A stretch of 64,000 nt of DNA from positions 187,781 through 251,780 of the forward strand of contig NZ_SNYC01000005.1 of the NCBI RefSeq assembly GCF_004362715.1, in the 5' to 3' direction. The notes beneath the pieces are model-generated. The model worked only from the letters and a program-made list of their open reading frames with translations. It was not told the origin of the DNA and did not search any database. The DNA comes from Pedobacter metabolipauper (GTDB taxonomy: Bacteria; Bacteroidota; Bacteroidia; Sphingobacteriales; Sphingobacteriaceae). The translations under genes and the position numbers were made by a program. How positions within the stretch are numbered: the stretch's first letter is position 1; each line of letters opens with the position of its first letter. Positions 54,354-63,981 of the stretch are shown in pieces.

Positions 54354-55775
54354 ATGAAACACACCACATCTCCATGGATCGCGCTGATCATCGTATTGAC
54401 TGCTCCCCTATTGTCAGTGATCGATATCTTTATTGTGAACGTAGCCATACCATCTATAAAAATTGGTGTTCATGCCAGCGACGGACAGATCCAATTGGTA
54501 ATTGCCGGTTACTTACTGGGCTATGCTTCCTTCTTAATTACAGGCGGCCGTGCTGGTGACGACTTTGGCAGGAAAACCGTTTTCTTTTGGGGTATGCTGA
54601 GCTTTACCGTGTTTTCATGCTTGTGCGGTCTTTCACAAACGCCATTGCTACTCAATGTTACCCGGTTTTTTCAGGGCATGAGTGCTTCTTTTATGGTTCC
54701 CCAAGCTATCGCGTTTATACAAATACTGTTTACCGATCCTAAAGAGCGTGCCAAGGCATTTGGATGGTTCGGCATTACCTTAGGCATCGCATCCATTATC
54801 GGGCAGGTGCTTGGCGGATATTTATCAGAGATCCACACGTTTATAGATGGCTGGCGGTTTATATTTTTCATCAATCTGCCTGTTGGCTTAGTGGCATTAT
54901 GGGCCACACATCACTTCTTACCAGAGACAGGGCGGCATGCAAAACTTGCATTTGATTATTCTGGAATAGCCATTTTAACCCTTGGCTTATTCTGCCTCAT
55001 CTATCCTTTAACACAAGGCAGAGAAGCTGGATGGCCCCTATGGAGTATCGTGCTCTTGTTGCTCTCTATGGTCTCATTTGTATATTTCATTTACGATCAG
55101 AAAGAAAAGCTTAAAAAAGGTGTTAGTCCGTTGATCAATATGGAACTTTTTAACAATAAAGATTTTAGCATCGGTTTAATTGCCGTACTGTTCCAGTTTA
55201 TGATGCATACGTCATACTTGCTTACAAGTGCGGTCTTTCTACAAAATGGTTTGGGTATTTCGTCTGCAAACGCGGGTCTGTATTTCGTACTGCCAGGCAT
55301 ACTGTTTACTTTATCATCGGTAACGGCATCAAAACTACTGCCCAGATATGGCAAGCTTATTCCACAATCAGGAATATTGATCATTATATTATCCTTTGCG
55401 CTTCAGATCCACTTTTTTAAATCATCTGTGAGCGGGGGCATCATTTTTATCTTAATGGGGATCTATGGAATGGGTAACGGATTGGTGCTGCCATCACTGT
55501 TAAATCTGGCTTTAAAAGGTGTTCCTCAAAAGTTTGCCGGTGCTGCCGCAGGGGTTTACAGCACCTTCCAGCAAACGGCGTCTGCATTGGGCATCTGTAT
55601 CATCGGCGGCATTTTTTACAGCGTGGCTGATACAGGATCTAATACCTGGAATTATACCAAAGCATTTGAATACAGCACCTACGCCAATATCCTTTGCCTG
55701 GTATTGACCGGATTGATGCTTGCCCTGCTACCTAAAGCTAAAAATGACACGCATGAACTTCATATAGCAGAATAA
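54354..55775 (+). CDS. MFS drug efflux transporter (DHA2/EmrB-QacA type)
   Basis: About 473 residues from ATG 54354, which gives the normal family start MKHTTSPWIALIIVLTAPLL; an in-frame ATG at 54324 directly abuts the operator and is less likely. Fourteen membrane helices are suggested, with the DHA2 motif A variant GGRAGDDFGRKTVFFWG and motif C-like GLALGIASIIGQVLGGYL-type sequence (here GITLGIASIIGQVLGGYL). Proton-driven export of hydrophobic cations or drugs is the family role. Regulated by the adjacent TetR protein through the palindrome. Confidence 0.9.
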   Translation: MKHTTSPWIALIIVLTAPLLSVIDIFIVNVAIPSIKIGVHASDGQIQLVIAGYLLGYASFLITGGRAGDDFGRKTVFFWGMLSFTVFSCLCGLSQTPLLLNVTRFFQGMSASFMVPQAIAFIQILFTDPKERAKAFGWFGITLGIASIIGQVLGGYLSEIHTFIDGWRFIFFINLPVGLVALWATHHFLPETGRHAKLAFDYSGIAILTLGLFCLIYPLTQGREAGWPLWSIVLLLLSMVSFVYFIYDQKEKLKKGVSPLINMELFNNKDFSIGLIAVLFQFMMHTSYLLTSAVFLQNGLGISSANAGLYFVLPGILFTLSSVTASKLLPRYGKLIPQSGILIIILSFALQIHFFKSSVSGGIIFILMGIYGMGNGLVLPSLLNLALKGVPQKFAGAAAGVYSTFQQTASALGICIIGGIFYSVADTGSNTWNYTKAFEYSTYANILCLVLTGLMLALLPKAKNDTHELHIAE

Positions 55776-55910
55776 CTGGTCCGGATATTTCTCCATAAAA
55801 TCAATTATGAATATTCATTTATTTCTTAAATTCGCCAGCGTAATTTAGTTATGATCACACTATGCCCGGGTATCCACATGACCTGGTCATATCTTTAGCT
55901 CTTAAAATCA

Positions 55911-56480
55911 ATGGAATATTCAGTTACTGATTATTTTGAAGCAGATGCGAATTTAAAAAAGGCAATCCACGAGATTAACCTTCATAGTCATGCTATGCGC
56001 AAACAACCATTGAATGAAGCGAAGAAACGTATGAAGATTGCGGCTGAAAAAATAGATGAACTGACTGAGATCTTTACCTGGGAGACTACAAACACCGATC
56101 ACATCCGACGTGCATTTATCACATTGGCTTGCAGTATTGAAAGCCAGCTCGTCGCAATCCGGCTTACTGGTCTGTTCCCTGATCTGTATAACGGCACAAA
56201 CAATCCATCTCAGCTCATGGAAGACATTACCCGGGGGTTTCTTGAATCTTTAAAATCAAGAGGACGCTTTCAACCTGGTATCGTCATAAAAACGGGCATC
56301 CTGGCATGGAAAGATGAATCATTGATGTCTTATGTAAAAGATATGCAGCGTCATCTGGAACGTTCTACTTTTGACAATTTGCTCGAAGCGGTCACCTACT
56401 TCGAAAAAAGTGGACTGTTGCTGCAGCTTATGATCCAGCCTTCCAGCATTAAAAAACCTGCTAACAACTACATTATTTAG
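55911..56480 (+). CDS. Hypothetical helical protein (189 aa)
   Basis: 189 residues, predicted mostly helical and soluble (MEYSVTDYFEADANLKKAIH ... MRKQPLNEAKKRMKIAAEKIDELTEIF ... FLESLKSRGRFQPGIVIKTG ... TYFEKSGLLLQLMIQPS). No recognised domain, signal or membrane helix. It lies between the MFS gene and the heme locus, 80 bases before the AraC gene. Coding is supported by length and composition only. Confidence 0.65.
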   Translation: MEYSVTDYFEADANLKKAIHEINLHSHAMRKQPLNEAKKRMKIAAEKIDELTEIFTWETTNTDHIRRAFITLACSIESQLVAIRLTGLFPDLYNGTNNPSQLMEDITRGFLESLKSRGRFQPGIVIKTGILAWKDESLMSYVKDMQRHLERSTFDNLLEAVTYFEKSGLLLQLMIQPSSIKKPANNYII

Positions 56481-56560
56481 AATCCTTATAAATAATACCG
56501 TATATTTGTTTGGGTCATTAGTTGAAGATACTCACCTTATTTTATGTATAGCTCCCGGCA

Positions 56561-57535
56561 ATGTTGATCAAAGCAAAAATAGAGAACCATAGCGAATGGC
56601 TTTTCCTGGAAGAGATTCCTGATAAATACCTGGCAGATCACCGCATCTCTGAAAAGCAAGTCACCATTAAAGATGCGCCCATCGGGATGAATAATTACCA
56701 GGTATCAACCAATGGCCTGTTCTTGTTGTATTCTGAAATGAGGTTTGACGAACAGGTACGCATACTTACTGAAGTTGAGGGAGAAGCCATAGCCTGTCAG
56801 TTTATCTTTAGTAAACAGGGGCCATCAAAAAACAAGGTTCAGAAGACTTTTGGTCAGAGCCGGCACAACATCCGGTATATTCCGTCCTCAAAAGATGCTT
56901 ATGAAATAAAACCCAATGTAGATTATGTCTACTTTTTGGCGGTCCTGTCTAAAGATTACTACCTCCACCTGGTTGATGTGGCCTCGCCGCTGCATGAAGG
57001 CTTTGTGAGGGAAATGGAAAAAGGCATCTACACCTCCTTTGCAGATGCTGATCTTTTTGTAACTCCCGAGATGCGCAGATCCATAGATGAGATCAGGACA
57101 TGCAAGCAGGATGGTGCATTGAAACGGTTGTTTACTGATGCCCGGATGCTGGAGCTGATCATGTACCAGCTGGAACAATTTAGTCATTCTATGGATGATG
57201 AGCAAGACATTCTGCGGGATGAGGACATTACCAAGCTGGAAATGGCCAGAGAAATCCTTCAGGAACAATACCGGCAGCCGCCTACCCAAAAGCAGCTTTC
57301 AAAACTGATCCTCCTGAATGAATTTAAGTTAAGAAGCGGCTTTAAGAAATATTTCGGTTCAACCATCTACGACTACATCACCCGGCTGAGAATGGAAGAA
57401 GCCAGGAAGCTGATCGTAAAGGAAAAAAAGAACATGTATGAGGTAGGTATGCTGGTGGGCTTTAAGCACCAGGCCAGCTTTACCAAATCCTTCAAAAAAT
57501 ATTACGGGATCACACCCAGTGATGTGAGGACTTAA
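56561..57535 (+). CDS. AraC family regulator of the heme-uptake locus
   Basis: 324 residues. A long N-terminal domain (1-215) resembles those of PchR-type iron/siderophore regulators (MNNYQVSTNGLFLLYSEMRFDEQVRILTEVEGEAIACQFIFS). A C-terminal double helix-turn-helix follows (about 220-322: PPTQKQLSKLILLNEFKLRSGFKKYFGSTIYDYITRLRMEEARKLI and NMYEVGMLVGFKHQASFTKSFKKYYGITPSD). It is convergent with the heme-utilisation gene and overlaps its 3' end by four bases. A 21-bp repeat array before the TonB receptor is a candidate binding site. Confidence 0.9.
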   Translation: MLIKAKIENHSEWLFLEEIPDKYLADHRISEKQVTIKDAPIGMNNYQVSTNGLFLLYSEMRFDEQVRILTEVEGEAIACQFIFSKQGPSKNKVQKTFGQSRHNIRYIPSSKDAYEIKPNVDYVYFLAVLSKDYYLHLVDVASPLHEGFVREMEKGIYTSFADADLFVTPEMRRSIDEIRTCKQDGALKRLFTDARMLELIMYQLEQFSHSMDDEQDILRDEDITKLEMAREILQEQYRQPPTQKQLSKLILLNEFKLRSGFKKYFGSTIYDYITRLRMEEARKLIVKEKKNMYEVGMLVGFKHQASFTKSFKKYYGITPSDVRT

Positions 57536-59367
57536 ACCAATATTCCGGCCAATGCCTCTCTCCAGGTTTCCAGTTCCGGAATACCCGGTTTGCGCTTGCC
57601 AAAGACCTGCAAGATCACTTCTCCATCTTTGTTATACAGTTCCAGGGAATTTACATCACCGTCTGTAGATGGCTTAACCACGTGCCATAAGCTGCTTACC
57701 CCATCTTCATTGACATGAAGATTAAACTCCGGATCCAGCACATTGAACCAGGAACCAGTTGGTGCCAGATTCTTTACACTGCCGGTATGGATCTGGATAC
57801 ACCCTTCATTACCGGTAAAGATCATTACAGGAACTTCATTTACCGCACAGTGGGCAATTGTTCTTCTAAAAGATTCAAGGCTCATCTGCATGGCACGGCC
57901 TTCCGGGGCCAAACGAAGTGCCTGCATCCGGTTAAGCCCGAATCTGTGCAGCAATCCGAAAAACTCATGACTGTCTTTCATCGTGTTCCAAGCCGTATGA
58001 AAACCCTGAATGTCTATTTCAGCATCACGGCGTTCCGGGCGGTTCGTTTTCAGGACTGGTTTAATCTCAAAGAAAGCTTGCTGTTCGGCTTTGAAATGGG
58101 CCACAAGTTTTATAAAATTCTCTTTGTCACTCTGCCCGGTCAGGTAGATCTTATGCACCGCATTTCCGCTTTCATCAAAAAACTGTAAACTGTTATTATC
58201 CCCTTCCGAAACTGAAAATGCCAGTTTCCATTTTGATAGAAAAAGACGGAGGTCAATATCTTCTCCTAAAAACAAGGCTGCATGCGGGGTTTGGGAGAAG
58301 TTCTGGTAAGTTCCCTTTCTTTCGTTTACACAATACTCATTCCGGGTAAGTGCCATCACATGGCCCAGGTTTTCCACTTGTTTTAAGATATTGTCCATTT
58401 CGGGTCTGAGCAAAGTGACCTGATCGCCTAAGCCGGTCATTAGTAGCTGTGCCTCGCTAATGTTAAAATCCTTCGCAATATCGAGGATCCGTTTTTTTGG
58501 GTGTGCCTGTTGATAGGCCTGGTATTTTTCTTTAAGGGTCATATTGTTATAGTTTATGGCCATGTTTGAATTGAATGTACCCGCATTGAGCAGTACGCCT
58601 TCAGGAACCACATGGGTGATGAGTGTTTTTGGATCTGTTTCTACCTGTGCATGCACGGCAAAAGCGGTATAAATATGTTGTGAGGTAAGCACTTCCATTG
58701 GGGAGCCATCCCACCATTTCCTTCCCCCTTTCAGCATCAGGATGCGGTCTGCATACTGAGCGGCCAGATTGATATCGTGTAACACAGAGATCACCATAAA
58801 TCCCTTGCTTGCAAGTGCGGCAGCAATCGCTAAGGTTTGGTGCTGATATTGAAGGTCCATACCGGAGATTGGTTCATCAAGCAGCAGCAAAGCTTCCTTA
58901 TTGTCCCACAGCTGGGCAAGTACCCGGGCCAGGTGCACCCGCTGCTGTTCACCTCCAGATAGCGTAAGCATCGAACGGTCTGCCAGGTAATTGATCCCGC
59001 ATACCTCCATGGTTTCCTGCATGGCCCGCAGGTCGCGTTCTGCAGGATTGCTGCTATAGTGGCCATACCTGCCCATCATGACAACTTCCTGAACGGTAAA
59101 GGCCATTGTTACCGAATTCTGCTGGTATAGGGTAGCGCGTTTAGCGGCCATTTCTTTTGCGCTGTACTCACGAAGATCTTTGCCATCAAACAATACCCGG
59201 CCTGCAGTGGGCTGCTTCTCCCTGCAGAGGATCTTCATCAATGTGGATTTGCCTGCTCCATTTGCACCAAGAATAGCGACCATCTCTCCCCCTTTGATGC
59301 TAAAAGAAATGTCTTTTAACAACAAGCGGTTTCCCGTTTCATAACTGACTGATTCTACCCTAAGCAT
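57532..59367 (-). CDS. hmuVS: Fused heme ABC-transporter ATPase (HmuV) and heme-handling protein (HmuS)
   Basis: 611 residues in one frame. Residues 1-255 form an HmuV-type ATPase: Walker A GANGAGKST at 34-42, signature LSGGEQ at 136-141, Walker B LLLDEP at 161-166, His197 in the H-loop. A linker (about 255-275) leads to residues 276-611, an HmuS/HemS-type domain (MTLKEKYQAYQQAHPKKRILDIAKDFNISEAQLLMTG ... HTAWNTMKDSHEFFGLLHRFGLNRMQALRLAPEG). Normal family lengths (about 255 and 340) add up, so it is a complete fusion. It would link heme import to its cytoplasmic handling or degradation. Seven bases from the HmuU gene. Confidence 0.9.
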   Translation of the reverse strand: MLRVESVSYETGNRLLLKDISFSIKGGEMVAILGANGAGKSTLMKILCREKQPTAGRVLFDGKDLREYSAKEMAAKRATLYQQNSVTMAFTVQEVVMMGRYGHYSSNPAERDLRAMQETMEVCGINYLADRSMLTLSGGEQQRVHLARVLAQLWDNKEALLLLDEPISGMDLQYQHQTLAIAAALASKGFMVISVLHDINLAAQYADRILMLKGGRKWWDGSPMEVLTSQHIYTAFAVHAQVETDPKTLITHVVPEGVLLNAGTFNSNMAINYNNMTLKEKYQAYQQAHPKKRILDIAKDFNISEAQLLMTGLGDQVTLLRPEMDNILKQVENLGHVMALTRNEYCVNERKGTYQNFSQTPHAALFLGEDIDLRLFLSKWKLAFSVSEGDNNSLQFFDESGNAVHKIYLTGQSDKENFIKLVAHFKAEQQAFFEIKPVLKTNRPERRDAEIDIQGFHTAWNTMKDSHEFFGLLHRFGLNRMQALRLAPEGRAMQMSLESFRRTIAHCAVNEVPVMIFTGNEGCIQIHTGSVKNLAPTGSWFNVLDPEFNLHVNEDGVSSLWHVVKPSTDGDVNSLELYNKDGEVILQVFGKRKPGIPELETWREALAGILV

Positions 59368-59373
59368 AACGTA

Positions 59374-60432
59374 TCAATAAAGTATTTTTTTCTTGTCCTT
59401 AACCAATATATATAGAAACACGGGTGTACCCAGCAATGCCGTAATCACTCCAATTGGTAGTTCTATAGGAGCCGCCACGGTTCGCGCCAGCATATCAGAT
59501 AAGGTGAGCACGAGTGCACCGAGTAAAGCCGAGGCCGGCAACACAAATTTATGATCCACACCGCCCATCAATCTAATGGTATGAGGAACCAGGAGGCCAA
59601 CAAACCCGATAATCCCGGTTACAGAAACTGAGGCACCGACGGCCAGTGTGGCCAGAAACACTACCCGCGCTTTAATGCGTCCGGGGTTTAAACCGATCTG
59701 CTCCGCCTGGTGTTCTCCTATGGCAAAGAGGTTAAGTCCTTTGCTGTAAAAAGGCAGGCAAATGACGGGAATGAGTACAAAAGGAAATAATGAATTGACC
59801 ACCTGCCAGTTGGCACCGCCAAGACTGCCGAGCATCCAGAAGGTAATGGTGCGCAGTTGCTGTTCATCGGCCAGGTAGGTGATCAGTCCGGTTAATGCAC
59901 CCGCCAACGCGTTAATTGCAATGCCGGCAAGCAGCATCGTGGCCACATTTGGCTTGCCATCGGTTTTAGAAAGCTGGTAAACCAGCATCGCTGCAATTCC
60001 AGCCCCTGCAAAAGATCCGAAAGCAAGCAGGTAGAAACCCAGTACCTTGCCCAAACCTGCAAACAGCACGAATTCAAGACCAATGATGCTTACTGCCATG
60101 AAGGATGCACCGGCAGAGATCCCGATCAGGCCGGGTTCGGCAAGCGGGTTACGAAAGATGCCCTGTATGGCAGAACCAGATATACCCAGTGCAGCACCTA
60201 CCAGTAAGCCAAGCAGTACACGCGGAAGGCGGACAAATTGCAGCACATTTTCATACATCGGATCAACAGTGATGTGTGCAGCCAAACCTGTTTTATTTAA
60301 AAAAATAGCCAGAACGTCTAAAACCGGAATTTTCATTGCCCCCATACCCAATGAAAAAAGAATGGCGAGGAGCAGCCCTGCGGACAGGCTGATGTATATT
60401 ATTTTCTTTTTGAAACTACCCTCAACCCCCAT
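59374..60432 (-). CDS. hmuU: Heme ABC transporter permease (HmuU, FecCD family)
   Basis: 352 residues with about ten membrane helices and FecCD blocks (FVRLPRVLLGLLVGAALGISGSAIQGIFRNPLAEPGLIGISAGASF; AVGASVSVTGIIGFVGLLVPHTIRLM). It would form the inner-membrane channel with the HmuV domain of the downstream fusion protein, 7 bases away. Its start overlaps the HmuT 3' end by 11 bases, indicating a coupled operon. Confidence 0.93.
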   Translation of the reverse strand: MGVEGSFKKKIIYISLSAGLLLAILFSLGMGAMKIPVLDVLAIFLNKTGLAAHITVDPMYENVLQFVRLPRVLLGLLVGAALGISGSAIQGIFRNPLAEPGLIGISAGASFMAVSIIGLEFVLFAGLGKVLGFYLLAFGSFAGAGIAAMLVYQLSKTDGKPNVATMLLAGIAINALAGALTGLITYLADEQQLRTITFWMLGSLGGANWQVVNSLFPFVLIPVICLPFYSKGLNLFAIGEHQAEQIGLNPGRIKARVVFLATLAVGASVSVTGIIGFVGLLVPHTIRLMGGVDHKFVLPASALLGALVLTLSDMLARTVAAPIELPIGVITALLGTPVFLYILVKDKKKILY

Positions 60433-61273
60433 ATTCCATTAATATCTTATTCAATGCTAAAATTGCCTGATCCAGTCTGACACTAAAATTAATGAGTAAA
60501 TCCCCATCCATAGCGACAATCTGGTTATTCTTCCCTGCCTTTGTAAATTCTACCCCCGGCATACCCATGATCCCTTTAACGCCGCCCAGGCTTTTCAGTC
60601 CAAAGTCAAACATCAGGATCACATCCGGGTTGGCACTAACCAGTGCTTCGGTACTGTAACTCTTATAGCGGTTAAATTCCTGTATGGCGTTATATCCGCC
60701 TGCCAGGTTAATAATAGCTTCCATGTTGCTGCCTTTTCCGGCTACAGTCATGGTGCCTGTTCCCCGCGCATATATAAAGAGTACCCTGGGTTTCTTTTTA
60801 TTGGATCTGGTCTTTGTAAGTGCGCTTTGAATACGAAGCTCCGTTTGCTTTGCCAGTACCTGCGCTTTCTCAGCAACACCCAGTACGTCTCCAACCGCTT
60901 TAATGAATGTGATTGCCCCTTTCACAGAATATTCTTGTTTTAACGCAACAAAGCGGATGCCTGAAGCCTGAAGCTGCTGTACAAGTGCAGCCGGTACATC
61001 TCCATATGGAGCGATAACCAGGTCCGGACGGAAAGCCATAATGCCCTCGGCAGATATAGAACGGTTTCGGCTTACCTTAGGCAGTTTCTTAACAAAATCA
61101 GGATACTCACTGGTTACATCTACCGCAACAATCTGAGCCCCAAAACCCAAAGCATTTACGGTTTCTGTAATGGCCCCTCCAAGCGTAACAATTCTTTTAA
61201 ACGGTGCAGCGGAACTTTCTATGCCAGTTAGAAACACCAGCAAAAGCATACTGCTATAGAAGATATATCTCAT
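60422..61273 (-). CDS. hmuT: Heme ABC transporter substrate-binding protein (HmuT)
   Basis: From ATG 61273 (signal peptide MRYIFYSSMLLLVFLTGIESSAA) the protein is 283 residues; an in-frame extension to 61342 has no signal value. Typical class III (two-lobe, helical backbone) binding-protein features: FKRIVTLGGAITETVNALGFGAQIVAVDVTSEYP, FRPDLVIAPYGD, LLVVGKGSNMEAIINLAGGYNAIQ-like block. It delivers heme to HmuU in the inner membrane. Divergent from the TonB receptor gene at 61570. Confidence 0.9.
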   Translation of the reverse strand: MRYIFYSSMLLLVFLTGIESSAAPFKRIVTLGGAITETVNALGFGAQIVAVDVTSEYPDFVKKLPKVSRNRSISAEGIMAFRPDLVIAPYGDVPAALVQQLQASGIRFVALKQEYSVKGAITFIKAVGDVLGVAEKAQVLAKQTELRIQSALTKTRSNKKKPRVLFIYARGTGTMTVAGKGSNMEAIINLAGGYNAIQEFNRYKSYSTEALVSANPDVILMFDFGLKSLGGVKGIMGMPGVEFTKAGKNNQIVAMDGDLLINFSVRLDQAILALNKILMEYGG

Positions 61274-61464
61274 ATTATTTTTACAAAACAACCATTTAAT
61301 CAATCTAAATACAAGTACTGAAACTGTACGGATATTTGGCAATCCCGAATCACGGTATTCACATCCGGATAAAATAAATCAGTTAATAAGCTGACATAAA
61401 GATAAATGCAGGATAAATTTCAACTACCAACCCTGCTAACTCCAGATAAAAGCACCCCGAAATA

Positions 61465-61527
61465 ATACGGATAGAACAAATCTTAATACACATTGAACAA
61501 ATCTTAATACGGATAGAACAAATTAAC
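61465..61527 (+). repeat. Three 21-bp direct repeats upstream of heme receptor
   Basis: Units start at 61465, 61486 and 61507; each begins ATACGGATAGAAC or ATACACATTGAAC and continues with AAATCTTA or AAATTAAC. Period is exactly 21 bp, two helical turns. The last unit overlaps a perfect inverted repeat CGGATAG/CTATCCG (61510-61533). Confidence 0.85.
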
Positions 61528-61569
61528 TATCCGATCTAATCCCCACATTTGCACCGTCCTTTATTTAGA

Positions 61570-63981
61570 ATGAATAAAAATAACAAATCCTATACTTATA
61601 GTTTTCTGCTACAGATCTTTTGTATGTTTTGCCTAATGGCCCTCCTTACACCTACCCGCTTAAATGCCCAGCAGATCAGGGGCAATTTTAAGGGTACCGT
61701 ACAGGATGAGTTTGGCAAAACAATATCCGGGGCAACCCTGGTATTACAGCCAGACGGACATACGGTACAAACTGATGAAAAAGGTGTGTTTTCATTTAAA
61801 AATATCATTGCCGGTAACTATCAGTTACGGGTATCTCTCATCGGCAAAGCAGGTTTCAATGCTACTGTCCGCATCTATCCTTCAGAAACAACGGAGATAG
61901 AAATTAAGCTAACCGGCAAGGAGCACAACCTGGACGAGGTAAAGGTATCATCAAAACAAACTGACCCGGATAACCTGATTGATATAGAACGCAGTGCGAT
62001 GCCCGTAACAGTGATCAGTCGCAGGCAGATCGAAATGATGGGCAGCCGAAGGCTGGATGAGGTATTAAAAGAACAAACAGGAATCGCCATTGTGAACAAC
62101 ATTGGCGGGGGCTCACGCTCTGTAGGCCTGCAAATGCAGGGATTTGGCAGCGAATATGTCATGATCCTGATTGATGGCCAGCCCATGATGGGCCGGAACA
62201 GCGGCAATTTTGATCTGTCACGCATTAGCGTAAACAATATAGAAAAAATAGAGATCATCAAAGGTGCTTCATCCTGCCTGTTCGGTAGTGAAGCATTAGG
62301 AGGTGCCATCAACATCGTTACCCGCCATGGAGCCGTACAGCCCCAGGGTATGGCTTCCTTAAGATATGGAAGTTTAAATATTTTAGATGCCGTTCTAGAG
62401 GGCGAAACCCCTTTTGCATCTCAGCGCGGATCGGTCAATCTTTCTGCAAACTACTACCGGACGGATGGGTTCAATACAGATCCAACCTACCTGTCTGGCG
62501 GCACAACCGCTCCGCCATATAACGACTTCAGCTTGCAGGGGCGGGCAAGATACCGCAGCAGTGAAAGTGCCACTTTGGGTGTTAGCGGGCGGTACTCCGT
62601 TCGCAAATCTTACATGGAGCAGATCTATTCAGGGGGCAAGGCCACCAATACATCCGGCGATACACAAAACATTACAGATCTCAACCTGTCGGCAACCTTT
62701 GATCAGAATTTTGACAATGGGCTTCGCAGCATGAGTCGTTATTATTTAACCAGTTATCGTTCCAAGATGAACGTAGTATGGCAGCAAAGCGGTGCAGAAG
62801 CAAGTTCTGAAGCATTTAACCAGATCCTGCACCGTTTTGAGCAGCAGTTTGCTTATGCTGCAGGTAATACGCTAAAATTTACCGGTGGACTTGGTGCCAG
62901 CCTCGAAAAGATGGATAACCGCGACTTTAGCGTACCCGGGGGACTTTGGAGCAGCTTTGGCTACCTGCAAAGCGACTGGCAGGCACTAAAGCAGCTGGAA
63001 ATAACAGGTGGCCTGCGCTACGACCATCACAATAGATTTGGGGGCAAGCTTAATCCCAGCCTGGGTTTACAATATCATGTCACCTCAGAGCTAACCTTAA
63101 AAATGGCACTGGGCAGCGGCTTTAAAACGCCTGATTACCGGCAGCGCTACCAGGTATTCATGAATCCTGTTGCCAATTATTTGGTTGTAGGTACAGAGCT
63201 GCTCCGCGAAACGCTCAACCAAATGAAAGATGCCGGTCAGATCAGCGAGATTAGGGAATACCTGGTTAACCAGCTGGATCGAAACCTGGAGGCCGAACGT
63301 TCGTTGTCCTTCAACGGTGGCTTTACCTACACACCTGCTAAAAAGATCAAGCTGGACATCAATGGGTTTTACCACAACATCAGCAACCAGATCAACAGCA
63401 TCCGTGTAGCAACCGGTACGGAGGTACGTGACATTTACACCTATCAGAATTTACCGGAATCATTTAACACCGGTTTAGAGAGTACGATCACCTTTAATCC
63501 AGGCACTCAATTTGAAATAAGTGCAGGATACCAGTACCTCGTATCAAAAGACAAAGGCGTAATGGACAGCATCAGACTGGGTAAAGGCGCTTATTCACGG
63601 GTACTGGACTTTAAAACCGGGATGGACAGACCCTCTAAGTTGTCTGACTATTTTGGCATCGAAAACCGGTCGCGCCATATGGCCAACATCAGGATGTCTT
63701 ACCGATACCCGCTCTGGGACCTTACTGCAAGCGTAAGATTAAACTACCGCGGAAAATATGTCTTTGACGACTTAAACAACAACCGTTTCGCCGACCCTTA
63801 CGACACCTTTGTGAGTGGATATTTCTTATTGAACGCTGCACTGGAAAAGAAAATGATGAACCAGCATATAAGCATACAGCTTACGGCAGACAATGTAATG
63901 GATTACACCGACAGGCTGATGCCCGGGCAGTCGGGCAGGTTATTACTACTGGGGCTCTCCTACCGGTTTTATAAAGACTAA
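61570..63981 (+). CDS. TonB-dependent heme/siderophore receptor
   Basis: From ATG 61570 the protein is 803 residues; an earlier in-frame start at 61549 adds seven residues. Signal peptide to about residue 34 (PTRLNAQ), CarboxypepD_reg-like domain (GTVQDEFGKTISGATLVLQPDG ... QLRVSLIGKAGFN), then a plug (PVTVISRRQIEMMGSRRLDEVLKEQTGIAIVNN ... MQGFGSEYVMILIDGQPMMGR; IEKIEIIKGASSCLFGSEALGGAINIVT) and a 22-strand barrel ending LLGLSYRF. The classical plug, the adjacent hmuT, hmuU and fused hmuV-S genes and the upstream 21-bp repeats point to heme. A siderophore ligand cannot be excluded. Divergent from hmuT. Confidence 0.92.
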   Translation: MNKNNKSYTYSFLLQIFCMFCLMALLTPTRLNAQQIRGNFKGTVQDEFGKTISGATLVLQPDGHTVQTDEKGVFSFKNIIAGNYQLRVSLIGKAGFNATVRIYPSETTEIEIKLTGKEHNLDEVKVSSKQTDPDNLIDIERSAMPVTVISRRQIEMMGSRRLDEVLKEQTGIAIVNNIGGGSRSVGLQMQGFGSEYVMILIDGQPMMGRNSGNFDLSRISVNNIEKIEIIKGASSCLFGSEALGGAINIVTRHGAVQPQGMASLRYGSLNILDAVLEGETPFASQRGSVNLSANYYRTDGFNTDPTYLSGGTTAPPYNDFSLQGRARYRSSESATLGVSGRYSVRKSYMEQIYSGGKATNTSGDTQNITDLNLSATFDQNFDNGLRSMSRYYLTSYRSKMNVVWQQSGAEASSEAFNQILHRFEQQFAYAAGNTLKFTGGLGASLEKMDNRDFSVPGGLWSSFGYLQSDWQALKQLEITGGLRYDHHNRFGGKLNPSLGLQYHVTSELTLKMALGSGFKTPDYRQRYQVFMNPVANYLVVGTELLRETLNQMKDAGQISEIREYLVNQLDRNLEAERSLSFNGGFTYTPAKKIKLDINGFYHNISNQINSIRVATGTEVRDIYTYQNLPESFNTGLESTITFNPGTQFEISAGYQYLVSKDKGVMDSIRLGKGAYSRVLDFKTGMDRPSKLSDYFGIENRSRHMANIRMSYRYPLWDLTASVRLNYRGKYVFDDLNNNRFADPYDTFVSGYFLLNAALEKKMMNQHISIQLTADNVMDYTDRLMPGQSGRLLLLGLSYRFYKD

